From NCBI GenBank assembly GCA_020057245.1, contig JAGVGD010000025.1:1-35986 (forward strand): a DNA stretch of 35,986 nucleotides. Reading direction: 5' to 3'. How positions within the stretch are numbered: the first letter of the stretch is position 1; each line of letters opens with the position of its first letter. A program made the translations under genes and the position numbers. This DNA is from Thiobacillus sp. (GTDB lineage: Bacteria; Pseudomonadota; Gammaproteobacteria; Burkholderiales; Thiobacillaceae). Below, one piece after another: positions 1 through 10,103 of the stretch. The notes beneath the pieces were generated by a model that was not told the origin of the DNA, searched no databases, and was given only the letters and a program-made list of their open reading frames with translations.

Positions 1-1
1 C

Positions 2-3000
2 TCGATCAGCGGCGACGGCAGTGTGGCCGAAGGCGCAAGTGCGAGTTATACGGTGTCGCTCACCAGCCCGGCGCAATCCGCTGTCACGGTCAATCTGAGT
101 TACAGCGGCACCGCTGCCAACGGCGCCGATTTCACCGGCGTGGTCAGCGTGACCATCCCGGCTGGCGCGTCTTCCGCCAGCTTCAGCATCGCCACGATCG
201 ACGATGCGCTGGTCGAGACGGCCGAAAATCTGGTCGTCAGCATTGCCAGTGCGACGGGCGGCAACTTCGAGAGCCTTGCCGTCAGCGGCGCGGCCAACAG
301 CGTCAGCACCTCGATCAGCGACAACGACACCACCACGCTCAGCGTGTCCAGCCCGACTGTCCTGGAAAATTCCGGCTATGCCCAGTTCACGGTCAGCCTG
401 TCCAATCCCAGCAGCCAGTCCACCACGGTCAATCTGGCGCTGACGAACGGTAGCGCTACCGCTGCCGATTTCGGCCCGGCTCTGGAAGTCTCGACCGACG
501 GCGGCACGACCTGGCTGGCCGCCACCAGCGCCACGATTCCGGCCAACCAGACCAGCGTGCTGGTGCGTACGCCGATCACCAGCGACACGCTGGACGAGGC
601 CAACGAAACCTTCAGCCTGACGGCCACGCGCACCGCAGGCACGGCAGTGACCAATCCGGGCGGCACCGCCACCGGCACCGCCACGATCACCGACGACGAC
701 ACCACGCCGGTACTCGACCTGGATGCCAACAACAGCAGCCTGGCCACCGGTGCCAACTTCCAGACCAGCTATACGGAAAACGGCGCGGGCGTTGCGATTG
801 CCGATGCCGATATCAGCGTGAGCGACGCCGATGGCAACACGCTCGCCAGCGCAACGATCCGGCTCACCAACGCGCAGGCCGGGGATATCCTCGCAGTGGG
901 CGCCCTGCCCGCCGGTATGACGGCAGTGGTGGACACGACCGTGGCCGGGCAGATCACCGTGACACTCTCTGGCCCGGCGAGCGCGGCGGATTACCAGACA
1001 GCCATTCGCGCCGTGAGCTTTAGCAGCACGAGCGAAAATCCAAACACAGTCGACCGCAACCTCACGGTTTCGGTCAGCGATGGCGCCAATACCAGCAACA
1101 CGGGCGTCACCACGATTTCCGTTGTACCCGTCAATGACCCGCCTATCGCCAACAGCGTGTCGGTGTCGGGTAACGAGGATCCCGCCGCCCCGATCGCTGT
1201 CACGATCACTGGCTCCGACCTGGATGGAACGCTGGCCAGCTTCACCCTGTCCAGCCTGCCGGCAAACGGCAGCCTGTATCTGGATGCGGCGATGACGCAG
1301 CTTGCCCCCACCGGGGCCGCGCTGGCCGCGGCGGGCAACAGCCTGACGCTGTATTTCAAGCCGCCGCTCAACTGGAGCGGCACGACCAGCTTCGACTACA
1401 GCACGACCGACAATCTGGGCGCGGTGTCGGCGCCGGCTGCCGCGACCGTCAATATCGCTGCAGTGGACGACGGCGCGCCGCTGGCGGGCAACGACAGTTT
1501 CATGGCCACGCTGGGGACGCCCATCATCATTACCCGGGGTCAACTGCTGGCCAACGACGCCTTGCCCGACAACGCCCAGATTACGAATGTCAGCGCGGTC
1601 AGCGGCGGCACGCTTGTCTACAACGGCAACGACACCTGGACCTACACGCCGGCAGCAATCGGCGCCACAAGCTTCAATTACACCTTGACCGACGACGACG
1701 GGCAGACCAGTACCGCGACGGTGACCCTCAACACCGTGAGCGGCCAGGATGACCTCGCCACGGTGCACGAAAGCGCGCTGGCGAGCGGTACCGGCGGGGG
1801 AACGACGGTGGCCAGCGGCAACCTGCTCGCCAACGACGGCGGCGGTACTGCGATCTCCAGCATCAGCGGCATCACCGACGGCTCGGGCAGCGATACAGAC
1901 AGCCGTGCGGGCTATATCGGTGTGACCACGTCGCTGGGGCGGTTGGTGGTCGACACGGCAGGTACAGGGGTGGGCGACTACACCTATACCCTGACCGACG
2001 CGGCCGATAACAGTGCGCCGGCCAACGACCTGTCGGTGACCGAAGTATTCAACTATGTATCGAATGCCACTTCAGCGGCGCTCAGGGTCGGCGTGGTGGA
2101 CGACAAGCCAGTCGCCTACGACAAGGTGCTGGAAGTGTCGGAAAACCCCCTGCCCGACTACAACCTCGTGCTGGTTCTCGACGTCTCGGGCAGCATGACC
2201 AGCACGTCGGCAGGCGGCGCCGTGCGGCAGATCAATCCGGATGGTTCCACCACCATCACCACGCGCCTCGACATGGCGAAGGCGGCGCTGGTCCAGCTGG
2301 TGGAGGAATATTTCAATCAGGCGCAGAACGTGTCGGTCAAGCTGGTCACCTTCTCCAGCAGTGCCACCCTCCTCAATGGCGGGAACGCCTATACGACGTT
2401 GCAGGATGCGATCGACGGCATCAACTCGATGACCGGCAGTGGGGGCACCAACTACGAGGCCGCGCTGGATGCGGTGCAGACCGCGTTCGGCACTGTGGAT
2501 CCCGCCGTTCGCAACGCCGTGTATTTCCTGTCGGACGGCGAACCGTCCCAGGGCAATACCACCGATCCCGTGGGCGTAACCGGCTACGACACCTTCATTG
2601 CCACCAACAATATCGACTCCTACAGCGTGGGGGTCGGCACGGGCATTGCCAATCCGCAGTTTCTCAACGACATCCACAACGTGGATGCAGACGGCGACGG
2701 CACCCGGGATTCCGCCATTATCGTTCCCGACCTCAACGAGCTCGACTCCGCGCTGCTCTCCACCGTACCGGCCGCATTTGGCGGCAATCTGGTGGCCGGC
2801 AGCAACGCGGGCAACGTGCTGGGCGCGGACGGCGGCTACGTGCAGACCATCACGCTGACGCTGGACAGCGATGGCAACGGCACGCCGGACCAGAACGTGG
2901 TCTTCACCTACAATCCGGCCGCCGGCGGACTGATCAGCAACAACAGCAGCTTCCTGCCGCCAACGGTGGCGGGCAGCTTGTTGACGCTGGATTCATCGAG

Positions 3001-4750
3001 CGGCTTCGGCATGGGCACGCTGACCTTCAACTTCAGCACCGGCGACTACACCTTCTTCACCGCCGGTTCCGCGCAGGTTGGGGACAGCTTCTCGCTCGAT
3101 TTCGTGGCACGCGACAATGATGGCGACGTCACCATGCCCGCGACGGTGACGATTCAGGTCACTGACGGCCAACCCGTTGCGCGTCCGGACACCGATACGC
3201 TGCTGCCGAACCAGACCCATCTGGAAGGCAACGTCATTACCGGCATGGGAACCGATGGCGGTCTCGCGCTGGGCGGACAGGTCACGAGCTTTTCGCCGGC
3301 CGGATCGGGCGTCGATGTGGCGGTCGATCAGGCGCAGGTCAGTTCGGTCACGTTCCGCGGGCAAAGCTTCAGCCTCACCAGCAACAGCTCCGGTTCGGGC
3401 GCCGGTTTCACCTACACCGTCAGCAACGGCGAGCTGGCGTGGCAGGCGACAAGCGGCGGCGAACAGCTGGTGTTCAATGCCAGCGGTTATTACGACTACA
3501 CGCCGCCCGCGGCCGCCCTCCCCGTCACCCCGACGGCAGCCGCCGTCACCACCACCTTTACGTCTGCATCCAATGCGGCCGCGAATGGCGTCGTGCTGGG
3601 TGGCCTGAGTCGCACCGGAACCGTGCAGACGCTCAGCTATTCCAACCCAAGCGGCTCAAGCAGCGATGGCGTGGGGGTCAACGGGGGCACCAGCAACAAC
3701 ACCGTGGACAATCTGGAGCGGCTGGTCGTCACCTTCAATTCGGCAACGCATCCTTACGGCGTGCAGGATGTCAGTTTTGATATCGCCGACTCAGCCAGCA
3801 ACCTCGGCGCCTCGGGCGGGGTCGTGTATGCACTGACCTACACCGTGTTCGACGTGGCGGGCAATCAAATCGGCCAGTTCTACAGCAACCTGGAAAACAC
3901 CGTGTCCGTGCCTGCCGAGCTCGGCAATATCGGACGCATCGAGATCGAAGCCAACAGTGCCGCCTCCGCCCGGATCACCAGCGTCAGCTTCGAGAGCGTC
4001 CAGCTCAACAACAGCGCACCTGCCGTCGAGCCGGTCGAAATCGGTTACGTGCTGACCGATAGCGACGGGGACGCCAGCGCAGCGACCACGCTGACGCTCA
4101 ACACGATTGCCAACAACCTCTTCGGCGATGCATCGAACAACACGCTCAACGGTACGGCCGGCAACGACAGGATCATCGGCGGCGATGGCGTTGACACGCT
4201 CAACGGCGGCGACGGCCATGACATACTCGAAGGCGACGCCGGGAACGACACGCTCAACGGTGGCGCCGGCATCGATGTGCTGCGCGGCGGTGCGGGGAAT
4301 GACACGCTGAATGGCGGCGATGGCAACGACACGCTGGTGGGCGGCGCAGGGAACGACATCCTGATCGGCGGACTGGGCTCGGATGTGTTCCGCTGGGAAC
4401 TCGCCGATCGCGGCGTCGCCGGAACCCCGGCAGCCGACACCGTGCAGGACTTCAATAGCGCATCCGCCGCAGCCGGCGGTGACCGTCTGGATCTGCGGGA
4501 TCTGCTGCAGGGCGAATCCCAGGACGCCGTGAATCTCACCAATTTCCTGCACTTTTCACAGTCAGGTGCGGATGTCGTGGTACAGGTGAGTGCGAACGGG
4601 GGATTCACTGGCGGCTTCAATGCCGGTGCAACCGATCAGACCATCACGCTGCAGGGACAGTGGGCGGACATCACGGCAAGCGGCGCCCTCAGTTCAGATC
4701 AGCAGATCATTCAGGACCTGCTGACCAAGGGCAAACTGATTACCGACTAA
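2..4750 (+). CDS. LapA-like giant RTX adhesin, C-terminal part (5' truncated by window)
   Basis: The reading frame is already open at base 2, so the N-terminus lies outside the window; about 1580 residues are visible. The order is: Calx-beta/Ig-like repeats rich in T, S, D and N (about nt 2-700), cadherin/Ig-like repeats ending in motifs such as VNDPP and DDDGQ (700-2150), a von Willebrand A domain with MIDAS residues DVSGSM at nt 2180-2197, further Ig-like modules, then nine RTX nonapeptides of the GGxGxDxLx type (about 4140-4380), and a C-terminal type I secretion target region ending in KGKLITD. I see no cysteine, as is usual for exported RTX adhesins. RTX repeats bind calcium outside the cell and help folding after export. 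The neighbouring lapD, lapG and tolC genes argue for a cell-surface biofilm adhesin released by LapG. The LapG cleavage site would be in the missing N-terminus, so LapA identity is inferred. Confidence 0.9.
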   Translation, partial: SISGDGSVAEGASASYTVSLTSPAQSAVTVNLSYSGTAANGADFTGVVSVTIPAGASSASFSIATIDDALVETAENLVVSIASATGGNFESLAVSGAANSVSTSISDNDTTTLSVSSPTVLENSGYAQFTVSLSNPSSQSTTVNLALTNGSATAADFGPALEVSTDGGTTWLAATSATIPANQTSVLVRTPITSDTLDEANETFSLTATRTAGTAVTNPGGTATGTATITDDDTTPVLDLDANNSSLATGANFQTSYTENGAGVAIADADISVSDADGNTLASATIRLTNAQAGDILAVGALPAGMTAVVDTTVAGQITVTLSGPASAADYQTAIRAVSFSSTSENPNTVDRNLTVSVSDGANTSNTGVTTISVVPVNDPPIANSVSVSGNEDPAAPIAVTITGSDLDGTLASFTLSSLPANGSLYLDAAMTQLAPTGAALAAAGNSLTLYFKPPLNWSGTTSFDYSTTDNLGAVSAPAAATVNIAAVDDGAPLAGNDSFMATLGTPIIITRGQLLANDALPDNAQITNVSAVSGGTLVYNGNDTWTYTPAAIGATSFNYTLTDDDGQTSTATVTLNTVSGQDDLATVHESALASGTGGGTTVASGNLLANDGGGTAISSISGITDGSGSDTDSRAGYIGVTTSLGRLVVDTAGTGVGDYTYTLTDAADNSAPANDLSVTEVFNYVSNATSAALRVGVVDDKPVAYDKVLEVSENPLPDYNLVLVLDVSGSMTSTSAGGAVRQINPDGSTTITTRLDMAKAALVQLVEEYFNQAQNVSVKLVTFSSSATLLNGGNAYTTLQDAIDGINSMTGSGGTNYEAALDAVQTAFGTVDPAVRNAVYFLSDGEPSQGNTTDPVGVTGYDTFIATNNIDSYSVGVGTGIANPQFLNDIHNVDADGDGTRDSAIIVPDLNELDSALLSTVPAAFGGNLVAGSNAGNVLGADGGYVQTITLTLDSDGNGTPDQNVVFTYNPAAGGLISNNSSFLPPTVAGSLLTLDSSSGFGMGTLTFNFSTGDYTFFTAGSAQVGDSFSLDFVARDNDGDVTMPATVTIQVTDGQPVARPDTDTLLPNQTHLEGNVITGMGTDGGLALGGQVTSFSPAGSGVDVAVDQAQVSSVTFRGQSFSLTSNSSGSGAGFTYTVSNGELAWQATSGGEQLVFNASGYYDYTPPAAALPVTPTAAAVTTTFTSASNAAANGVVLGGLSRTGTVQTLSYSNPSGSSSDGVGVNGGTSNNTVDNLERLVVTFNSATHPYGVQDVSFDIADSASNLGASGGVVYALTYTVFDVAGNQIGQFYSNLENTVSVPAELGNIGRIEIEANSAASARITSVSFESVQLNNSAPAVEPVEIGYVLTDSDGDASAATTLTLNTIANNLFGDASNNTLNGTAGNDRIIGGDGVDTLNGGDGHDILEGDAGNDTLNGGAGIDVLRGGAGNDTLNGGDGNDTLVGGAGNDILIGGLGSDVFRWELADRGVAGTPAADTVQDFNSASAAAGGDRLDLRDLLQGESQDAVNLTNFLHFSQSGADVVVQVSANGGFTGGFNAGATDQTITLQGQWADITASGALSSDQQIIQDLLTKGKLITD

Positions 4751-4807
4751 GGTCAGGGATGAATCCACTTTGCAGCCCGGGGCGGATCCCGACAGGAGAA
4801 TGAATAG

Positions 4808-5131
4808 ATGCCTTATGTAAAACGTGACGAACAGGGCCGAATCACCACGGTCAATCTGGAACCCGGCGAAGGCCTGGTCGAATTGGCGCCGAACGCGCCG
4901 GAACTGCTGGCGTTCATGCACCTGTTGGGGCAGGAACAGAGCACGCTGCAGCAGTCCGACATGCGACTGGTGCGGGTGCTGGAGGACCTGATCGATCTGC
5001 TGATCGACCGCGATGTGATTCGCTTTACCGACCTGCCGCTGCCGGCGCAGGAAAAACTGATGGAGCGCCGCTCAATCCGCCAGTCCCTGGGCGCGCTCAA
5101 CCTGCTCGACGGGGACAACGAGACGATTTGA
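4808..5131 (+). CDS. Small conserved protein downstream of the adhesin, function unknown
   Basis: This 107-residue protein starts at an ATG with AGGAG (4794-4798) ten bases upstream, 57 bases after the adhesin stop. It begins MPYVKRDEQGRI and has an acidic N-terminal third followed by a predicted helical stretch rich in L, D and R (about residues 40-75). There is no signal peptide or membrane segment. From memory, homologues with the MPYVxRDxxGRI start are often labelled tryptophan synthase beta-subunit-like, but this protein is far too short and has no PLP-binding motif, so that label should not be trusted. Placement between an RTX adhesin and lapD suggests a link to adhesin export or control, which is inference only. 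It converges with lapD with 25 bases between stops. Confidence 0.75.
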   Translation: MPYVKRDEQGRITTVNLEPGEGLVELAPNAPELLAFMHLLGQEQSTLQQSDMRLVRVLEDLIDLLIDRDVIRFTDLPLPAQEKLMERRSIRQSLGALNLLDGDNETI

Positions 5132-5156
5132 GGCTGGACCTTCCAACCTGCAACTT

Positions 5157-7073
5157 TCAGCCGAGCACGATGCCCGGCCCGGTCATGCCCTTGAAACCAA
5201 GCTCCCGCAAACACCCGGCTTCGCGCTGATTCAACACGCCCTCGGCAAGGGTCATCATGCCCATGGTGTGGGCGATGCTGCAGAGGCCGCGCAGGAAAGT
5301 CTGGTTGCCAAGGTTCTGATCGATGTCGTGGATGATGGCGCGATCGATCTTCAGATAATCGAGCCCCACGTCGTACAGCTCACCGATATGGCAAATCTGG
5401 TTGCCCACATGTTCGAGGCCGATTTTGCAGCCCAGTGGCTTGAGTGCATCGCAGAACACGCGGAATTCCCTGGCGTGCCGATAGGCAACAAATTCGGGGA
5501 TGTCGATCCATATCCTGCCCGCAAGCTGCGGGCTGCGCTTGAGCGCCTGGTAAAAACGCGTGATCAGCACAGGGTCGCACACGGTCTGCGGTGATATGTT
5601 GATGCACACCGGCCCCGCGTTGGTTTCAAGCCACGCCAGTGCGTAGTCGAACACCGCCTCGTCGATGCGCTCGGTCAGGCCCAGCCGGCTGGCCCAGGGC
5701 ATGAACTCCTGCGCCGACATCCACAGGGAATCCTGGATGTTCTGCATGCGTCCGGGCGCCTCGTAATGGATCAGCTGGCCCTGCTCGTCCAGCACCGGGT
5801 AGGTCGCAAACTGGATCAGCTTCCGGTCCAATGCCGTTTCGATCAAAACCTGCCAGGCGGCGATCAGGCTGGCCACCGGTTTCCACTCGATATCGAGATC
5901 CCCCAACTCGACCGCGCTGCCGCCTTCCTGTTCGGCGCGGCCCAATGCGATATCCGCGCGCGACAACACCTGCGATACCGCATCTCCATGGCGATACATC
6001 GCGGCGCCCAGCAGCAGGGGATGCCCGATGTCCGCGCTCGGGTCGTTGATCGACAATCGGGTGCGTGCGTAAATCTGCTTGCTGAGTTCGACCACCGAAT
6101 CCACATCGGGAGCGAGCACCGCAAAATCGGAGCCATTCAAGCGCCCGATCAGACACGGCTCATCCGGGCAGGATTCCTGCAACGCGCCCGCCACCCGGAT
6201 CAGCAGGGTGTCGGTGGCTTCGCGTCCCAGGACCTTGTTCAGTTTGAGCAGATCGGGCAGGCGGAGAATGAACAGTGCGCCGGTCGGGGCAGCAGCTTCA
6301 TCCTCCAGCGCATGCTGGATTTTTTTCAGGAAATGCTCGCGACTCAGCAGGCCGGTCAGCGCGTCGTGCTGGGCGTCACGCCGCAGCTGCTCCAGTCGCG
6401 CGGATTCTTCGTCGAGCATGCTGCGAACCTGACCGGACAACGTGTTCATGGCCCGCACCACACTCCGAAACTCCCGCGTACGGGGCTCCTTGATGGCAAT
6501 GAAACGCCGCGCACCGATGGCTTCGGCCTGCTTGACCACCTCGCCCAGCGGCCGGGTAATGGCACGCAAGATGAGTGTGCCGATCACGCCGCACAGCAGC
6601 ATGCTGGCCAGAAACCAGGCCAGCAACCTGCGGTTGCCCTGCCACAAGGCCTGGTAGGCAAAGCTGTTGTCGCTCACGACGCGCAGGGTGCCGTATTGAC
6701 GCCAGCCATCCTGCACCTTGGCTATGCCGGGCTCGGTGTGCAGGGGAATCAGGTCGACGAACCAGGCAGGCACCTTGTCGGTTCCGCCCTCGCTGACCTG
6801 TTCGACCATGAGCTTGCCGGATGGCGAAGTCAGCTTGATGCTCTGGTAATGCCCGATATCGAATTGCGCGGACAGCAGCAATTCGATCAGCACCGGATCC
6901 TTTTCGATTTGCGACATCGACAGCGCCAGCGAATTCGCATTGTCGATATTCTTCAGCCGCAGCTGATCTTCCAGATAGCCTTTTGCCGACCATGCGCTGA
7001 CCAGAAAACTGATCCCGAACGCGAGGGTCATGATGGTCGCGATGGCCAGCCAGAGTTGCTTGGTGAGTGTCAT
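5157..7073 (-). CDS. lapD: LapD-like c-di-GMP receptor with degenerate GGDEF and EAL domains
   Basis: This 638-residue inner-membrane protein has a membrane segment at about residues 8-28, a periplasmic LapD/MoxY-type domain, a second membrane segment at about 150-170, a HAMP region (171-225), then GGDEF-like (about 235-385) and EAL-like (about 400-635) domains. Both catalytic signatures are broken: RLNGSDF at 311-317 replaces the GGDEF loop, and YEAP at 437-440 replaces EAL, with EHVG where a DFG is normal. This fits a receptor that binds c-di-GMP without making or degrading it. In LapD proteins, ligand binding makes the periplasmic domain sequester the protease LapG through a conserved Trp; a GW pair lies at 123-124 here. 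It is 25 bases downstream of lapG on the same strand, so the two are probably co-transcribed. Confidence 0.9.
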   Translation of the reverse strand: MTLTKQLWLAIATIMTLAFGISFLVSAWSAKGYLEDQLRLKNIDNANSLALSMSQIEKDPVLIELLLSAQFDIGHYQSIKLTSPSGKLMVEQVSEGGTDKVPAWFVDLIPLHTEPGIAKVQDGWRQYGTLRVVSDNSFAYQALWQGNRRLLAWFLASMLLCGVIGTLILRAITRPLGEVVKQAEAIGARRFIAIKEPRTREFRSVVRAMNTLSGQVRSMLDEESARLEQLRRDAQHDALTGLLSREHFLKKIQHALEDEAAAPTGALFILRLPDLLKLNKVLGREATDTLLIRVAGALQESCPDEPCLIGRLNGSDFAVLAPDVDSVVELSKQIYARTRLSINDPSADIGHPLLLGAAMYRHGDAVSQVLSRADIALGRAEQEGGSAVELGDLDIEWKPVASLIAAWQVLIETALDRKLIQFATYPVLDEQGQLIHYEAPGRMQNIQDSLWMSAQEFMPWASRLGLTERIDEAVFDYALAWLETNAGPVCINISPQTVCDPVLITRFYQALKRSPQLAGRIWIDIPEFVAYRHAREFRVFCDALKPLGCKIGLEHVGNQICHIGELYDVGLDYLKIDRAIIHDIDQNLGNQTFLRGLCSIAHTMGMMTLAEGVLNQREAGCLRELGFKGMTGPGIVLG

Positions 7074-7098
7074 GAGAGGCCCCTTGGCAAGTGGTATT

Positions 7099-7800
7099 TC
7101 ATTCGATTCCTTCTTCCCGCATCCTGGTCAGCACCGATTGCCATTTGGAAAGACGTTGTGATGCGCTGGTCGCCCGGGGAGCGCCCCCCCCGATCCACAA
7201 GCCTTCGGCATTGAAACCAAAAATCGTGGTCAAGTCAGCGCGGCGGGAGGCGGGCCGGATATCCCCAATCAGGTTATCCAGCACCAGGGGCTCATCGTCT
7301 GGAGCCGGATAATAGCTGAGGACCATATGGGCCTGAACCAGGGTGCTTTGCGGTCCGCCAATGCGCGCCTTGACGTAGGTCAGCCGCAACTTTTCAGCCG
7401 GGATGCCGAGCTGCTTCAGCGTCGCGTATTTGGCAATGGCAAAATCCTCGCAATCCCCCTCCGCACGACCCAGCGTCTCGAGCGGCGTCGCCCAGTAGTC
7501 CGGCTTGCCCCAGATAGCGCTGTCTTCGCCAAAGCGGATTCTGCGATTGAAAAAATCGTTGACCTGTCGCAGCTTGACAGCATCGGGCTGGCTGGCCGCC
7601 CGGGTCAGCAAATCACGCCAGGCCACCACCGACGCCGTCCCGGCGTCGCCATAACGCTGGCCTGCCTGCATCAGCATGCGATCCATCTCGACGCCGGCAA
7701 GGGCAACGCTCACGCTGAAAGCCAGCATGCAAATCGATGCGGCCCAGTCGGTTCTTGGCAAAGCCTGTCGACAATTCAGCACTGAACAGCGCATCAGCAT
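7099..7800 (-). CDS. lapG: LapG-like periplasmic transglutaminase-fold cysteine protease
   Basis: The protein has 233 residues, with a hydrophobic signal segment at about 20-36. The bacterial transglutaminase-like cysteine protease core follows, with the expected Cys-His-Asp triad: Cys117 in EGDCEDF, His158 in QAHMVLSYY and Asp175 in LVLDNL. In characterised systems LapG is a calcium-dependent periplasmic protease that clips the N-terminal anchor of LapA-type adhesins, releasing them when c-di-GMP falls and LapD lets go. The start is uncertain because no good ribosome-binding site precedes the first ATG or the in-frame ATG two codons on. It is the first gene of a lapG-lapD pair and is divergent from the TolC-family gene, across an intergenic region that may carry both promoters. 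Confidence 0.9.
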   Translation of the reverse strand: MLMRCSVLNCRQALPRTDWAASICMLAFSVSVALAGVEMDRMLMQAGQRYGDAGTASVVAWRDLLTRAASQPDAVKLRQVNDFFNRRIRFGEDSAIWGKPDYWATPLETLGRAEGDCEDFAIAKYATLKQLGIPAEKLRLTYVKARIGGPQSTLVQAHMVLSYYPAPDDEPLVLDNLIGDIRPASRRADLTTIFGFNAEGLWIGGGAPRATSASQRLSKWQSVLTRMREEGIE

Positions 7801-7981
7801 GGGCTCGCGTGGAACATGCTAATTGAGCGCCCGTTTGAAAACCGGCGCAATCAGCCGGCTGACAGCGCTTGCCGCCAGGCCCGCCCACGACCGATCTGAA
7901 TCACTGAATCGCTTCAAAACGCTTTCCCGAATTGAAATAAAGCCGCAGGTGTCTGTGATCAAGATACACAAACAAGCAGGT

Positions 7982-7990
7982 TGGTATAAA
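7982..7990 (+). promoter_or_regulatory. Candidate extended -10 promoter for the TolC-family gene
   Basis: TGG-TATAAA at 7982-7990 resembles an extended -10 element (TGn-TATAAT) with no clear -35. Transcription would begin near 7997, about 60 bases before the ATG at 8056. That would exclude the alternative TTG start at 7993. The rest of the 7801-8055 gap shows no other element I can support. Confidence 0.35.
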
Positions 7991-8055
7991 TATTGCTGTT
8001 AGATTGCCGTTGTTCTACCTACAAGTTATCGGACGAGTCCCGGAAGGCTGAAGGA

Positions 8056-9903
8056 ATGCCCAGAATTAAAGTCGCATTGTTTTTTATGGTGATGAGCGTG
8101 CTCGCTCCCGTTGCCGGGGCGCAGCCGGCCGCCACACTGGAAAATGCCGTCAAGAAAGCCATTGTGAGCAATCCCGAAGTACAGGCCCGCTGGCACACCT
8201 TCCTTTCTTCGCAACATGAACAGGATGTCGCCCGGGGCGGCTATTTTCCGCGTGTGGACCTCATCGCGGGCGTTGGTCGGCAAAAGCTGACCGAGTACAA
8301 CCAGCCGACCACCAACATGACCCGTCATGGCGCGGCCTTGTCGCTTGACCAGATGATTTACGACGGTTTCTCCACGCGCGAGGAAGTGGCCAAACTGGCG
8401 TATGCCAAGCTGGTGCGATATTACGAAGTCCTCGATGCGTCGGAATCGGTCGCGCTGGAAGCCACCCGGGCTTACCTGGATGTGCTGCGCTATCGCGAAC
8501 TGGCCACCCTGGCCCAGGACAACCTCTCCCAGCACGAACAGGTATTCAGCCAGATCCAGCAACGGGTTCAGGCGGGCGTAGGCCGGCGGGTTGACCTCGA
8601 ACAGGCCGGCGGCCGTCTGGCGCTGTCGCAATCGAACGTGCTGACCGAAGCCAGCAATCTGTACGATGTCAGCGCGCGCTACCAGCGCATCGTGGGCGAG
8701 ATTCCCCCCGGCGACATGAGCGCGCCCGCCCCGTTCAAGCAAGGCATCCCTTCGTCTATCGAAGAAGCCCTGAAACTGGCCTACCAGGGCAGCCCGGCAT
8801 TCAACGCCGCGATTGAAAACGTGCGTGCCGCCCAGGCCGAAGTACGTGGCCGTCGGGCCAACTATCAGCCCCAGGTCAACCTGCGCGCGATTCAGGATAT
8901 TGGATACAACCGGGATGGCATCGAAGGAAAACGGGATGACCAGGTGATCGAGCTCGTCCTCAATTACAACCTGTTCAATGGCGGCTCCGACCGTGCGCTC
9001 GAACGCCAGTATGCCGAGCGCCTCTCCCTTTCAAAGGATCTCCGCGACAAGGCCTGTCACGATGTCCGCCAGACCCTGGCCATTGCTTTCAACGACATTC
9101 ATAACCTGTACCGGCAACTGGGCTTTCTCGACCAGCACCAACTCGCGAGCGAGAAAGTACGCCAAGCCTATCGCCAGCAATTCGATATCGGGCAACGCAC
9201 CCTGCTCGACCTGCTCGATACGGAAAACGAATATTTTCAGGCACGGCGCGCTTACGCGAATGCCACCTATGACCGTGCCATTGCCCATGCCCGCACCCTG
9301 GCAGGCATGGGCAGTCTGCTATCCACCCTGCAGGTGGGGCGTGACGGCATGCCCACCGCCCAGGAACTGGGGCAGGATCGTCAGGAAGTCGATGCCGACA
9401 GCCAGTGTCCGGCAGAAACGCCCTTGGTGACCACGACCGATATGGGGCTGACGCCACGAACAATCGAAGCAGCCCCGGCCAGGCCCACCCCACCCACGCC
9501 GCTTCCCGCAGCCGCCCCCGCTGAAACGATCCAACAGGCGCTCGCTGGCTGGACTGCGGCCTGGTCGTCGAAGGATTTCCCACGTTACCGCGGGTATTAC
9601 GCAAAAAACTTCACCCCTGAAGGCGGCCATTCGCTTGAACAATGGGCCAGCGCGCGTGCGACTCGTCTGAGCCAGCCCGGCACCATCACGATTGGAGTAA
9701 GCGATTTGAAGGTGAGCAACATCGACGCCAACAAAGCCACAACGGAATTCCGGCAGACCTATACCTCAGCGAATTACCGCGACGCGGTGAACAAACGCAT
9801 GGAGTGGGTGCGCGAGGGCAACAGCTGGAAAATTCAACGTGAACAGGTGGAGGGGACGCCGAAGGTTTCAGAGCCAGGCGTCATGAAACCCGACACGAAA
9901 TAG
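8056..9903 (+). CDS. TolC-family outer-membrane channel with C-terminal NTF2-like domain (LapE-like)
   Basis: The ATG at 8056 is preferred to the in-frame TTG at 7993, because it has GGAAGG (8042-8047) eight bases upstream and opens directly into a signal peptide ending VAGA-QP. Residues from about 25 to 440 form the two long helical repeats of an outer membrane efflux protein; the conserved GQRTLLDLLDTENEYFQARR stretch lies at about 378-397. After a Pro/Ala linker (nt 9469-9520) come about 115 extra residues with an NTF2/SnoaL-like pattern (AGWTAAWSSKDF... ending EWVREGNSWKIQRE). TolC itself lacks such a domain. It would be the outer-membrane exit of the type I system that exports the adhesin next door, as LapE/AggA does. 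The extra domain would face the periplasm and its role is unknown. Confidence 0.88.
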   Translation: MPRIKVALFFMVMSVLAPVAGAQPAATLENAVKKAIVSNPEVQARWHTFLSSQHEQDVARGGYFPRVDLIAGVGRQKLTEYNQPTTNMTRHGAALSLDQMIYDGFSTREEVAKLAYAKLVRYYEVLDASESVALEATRAYLDVLRYRELATLAQDNLSQHEQVFSQIQQRVQAGVGRRVDLEQAGGRLALSQSNVLTEASNLYDVSARYQRIVGEIPPGDMSAPAPFKQGIPSSIEEALKLAYQGSPAFNAAIENVRAAQAEVRGRRANYQPQVNLRAIQDIGYNRDGIEGKRDDQVIELVLNYNLFNGGSDRALERQYAERLSLSKDLRDKACHDVRQTLAIAFNDIHNLYRQLGFLDQHQLASEKVRQAYRQQFDIGQRTLLDLLDTENEYFQARRAYANATYDRAIAHARTLAGMGSLLSTLQVGRDGMPTAQELGQDRQEVDADSQCPAETPLVTTTDMGLTPRTIEAAPARPTPPTPLPAAAPAETIQQALAGWTAAWSSKDFPRYRGYYAKNFTPEGGHSLEQWASARATRLSQPGTITIGVSDLKVSNIDANKATTEFRQTYTSANYRDAVNKRMEWVREGNSWKIQREQVEGTPKVSEPGVMKPDTK

Positions 9904-10046
9904 CAGCGTACCCACAGGGTATCCAGACCCTGCACGTGTCACTCGCCTGAAGGGTGGGCAGCGTCCATCCCGATGTGCGTCAGTGTGCGGGACGATTGCC
10001 CCGGCACGATTCAACATGCCTTGCAAAGACTGTTCTAAACAAGCAA

Positions 10047-10063
10047 CCGATATCTCGTATCGG
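10047..10063 (-). terminator. Weak candidate terminator for the minus-strand gene cluster
   Basis: A perfect 6-bp stem (CCGATA/TATCGG, 5-base loop) lies 40 bases beyond the CBS-gene stop. Read on the minus strand it is followed by TTGCTTGTTT. The stem is short, so this is tentative. The rest of the 9904-10103 gap between converging genes shows only another short hairpin (CAGGGT/ACCCTG, about 9915-9932). Confidence 0.3.
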
Positions 10064-10103
10064 CCTATGCCCGCGGACGAGCACGCGGACTGCGATAGCC
10101 AGA

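Noticed and set aside
3791-4552. Long open frame antisense to the adhesin 3' end (and similar at 2072-2677)
   Set aside because: Mirrors the repetitive, GC-rich coding strand; no ribosome-binding site and no recognisable protein.
4808-5131. Tryptophan synthase beta subunit
   Set aside because: Only 107 residues with no PLP lysine motif; the label appears to be a database artefact.
5131-5149. Terminator between the small ORF and lapD
   Set aside because: AGGCTGGA/TCCAACCT stem has a mismatch, a 3-base loop and no T-run.
5766-7214. 482-codon frame antisense to lapD
   Set aside because: Gln/Arg/His-rich composition typical of an antisense shadow; lapD on the other strand is clearly real.
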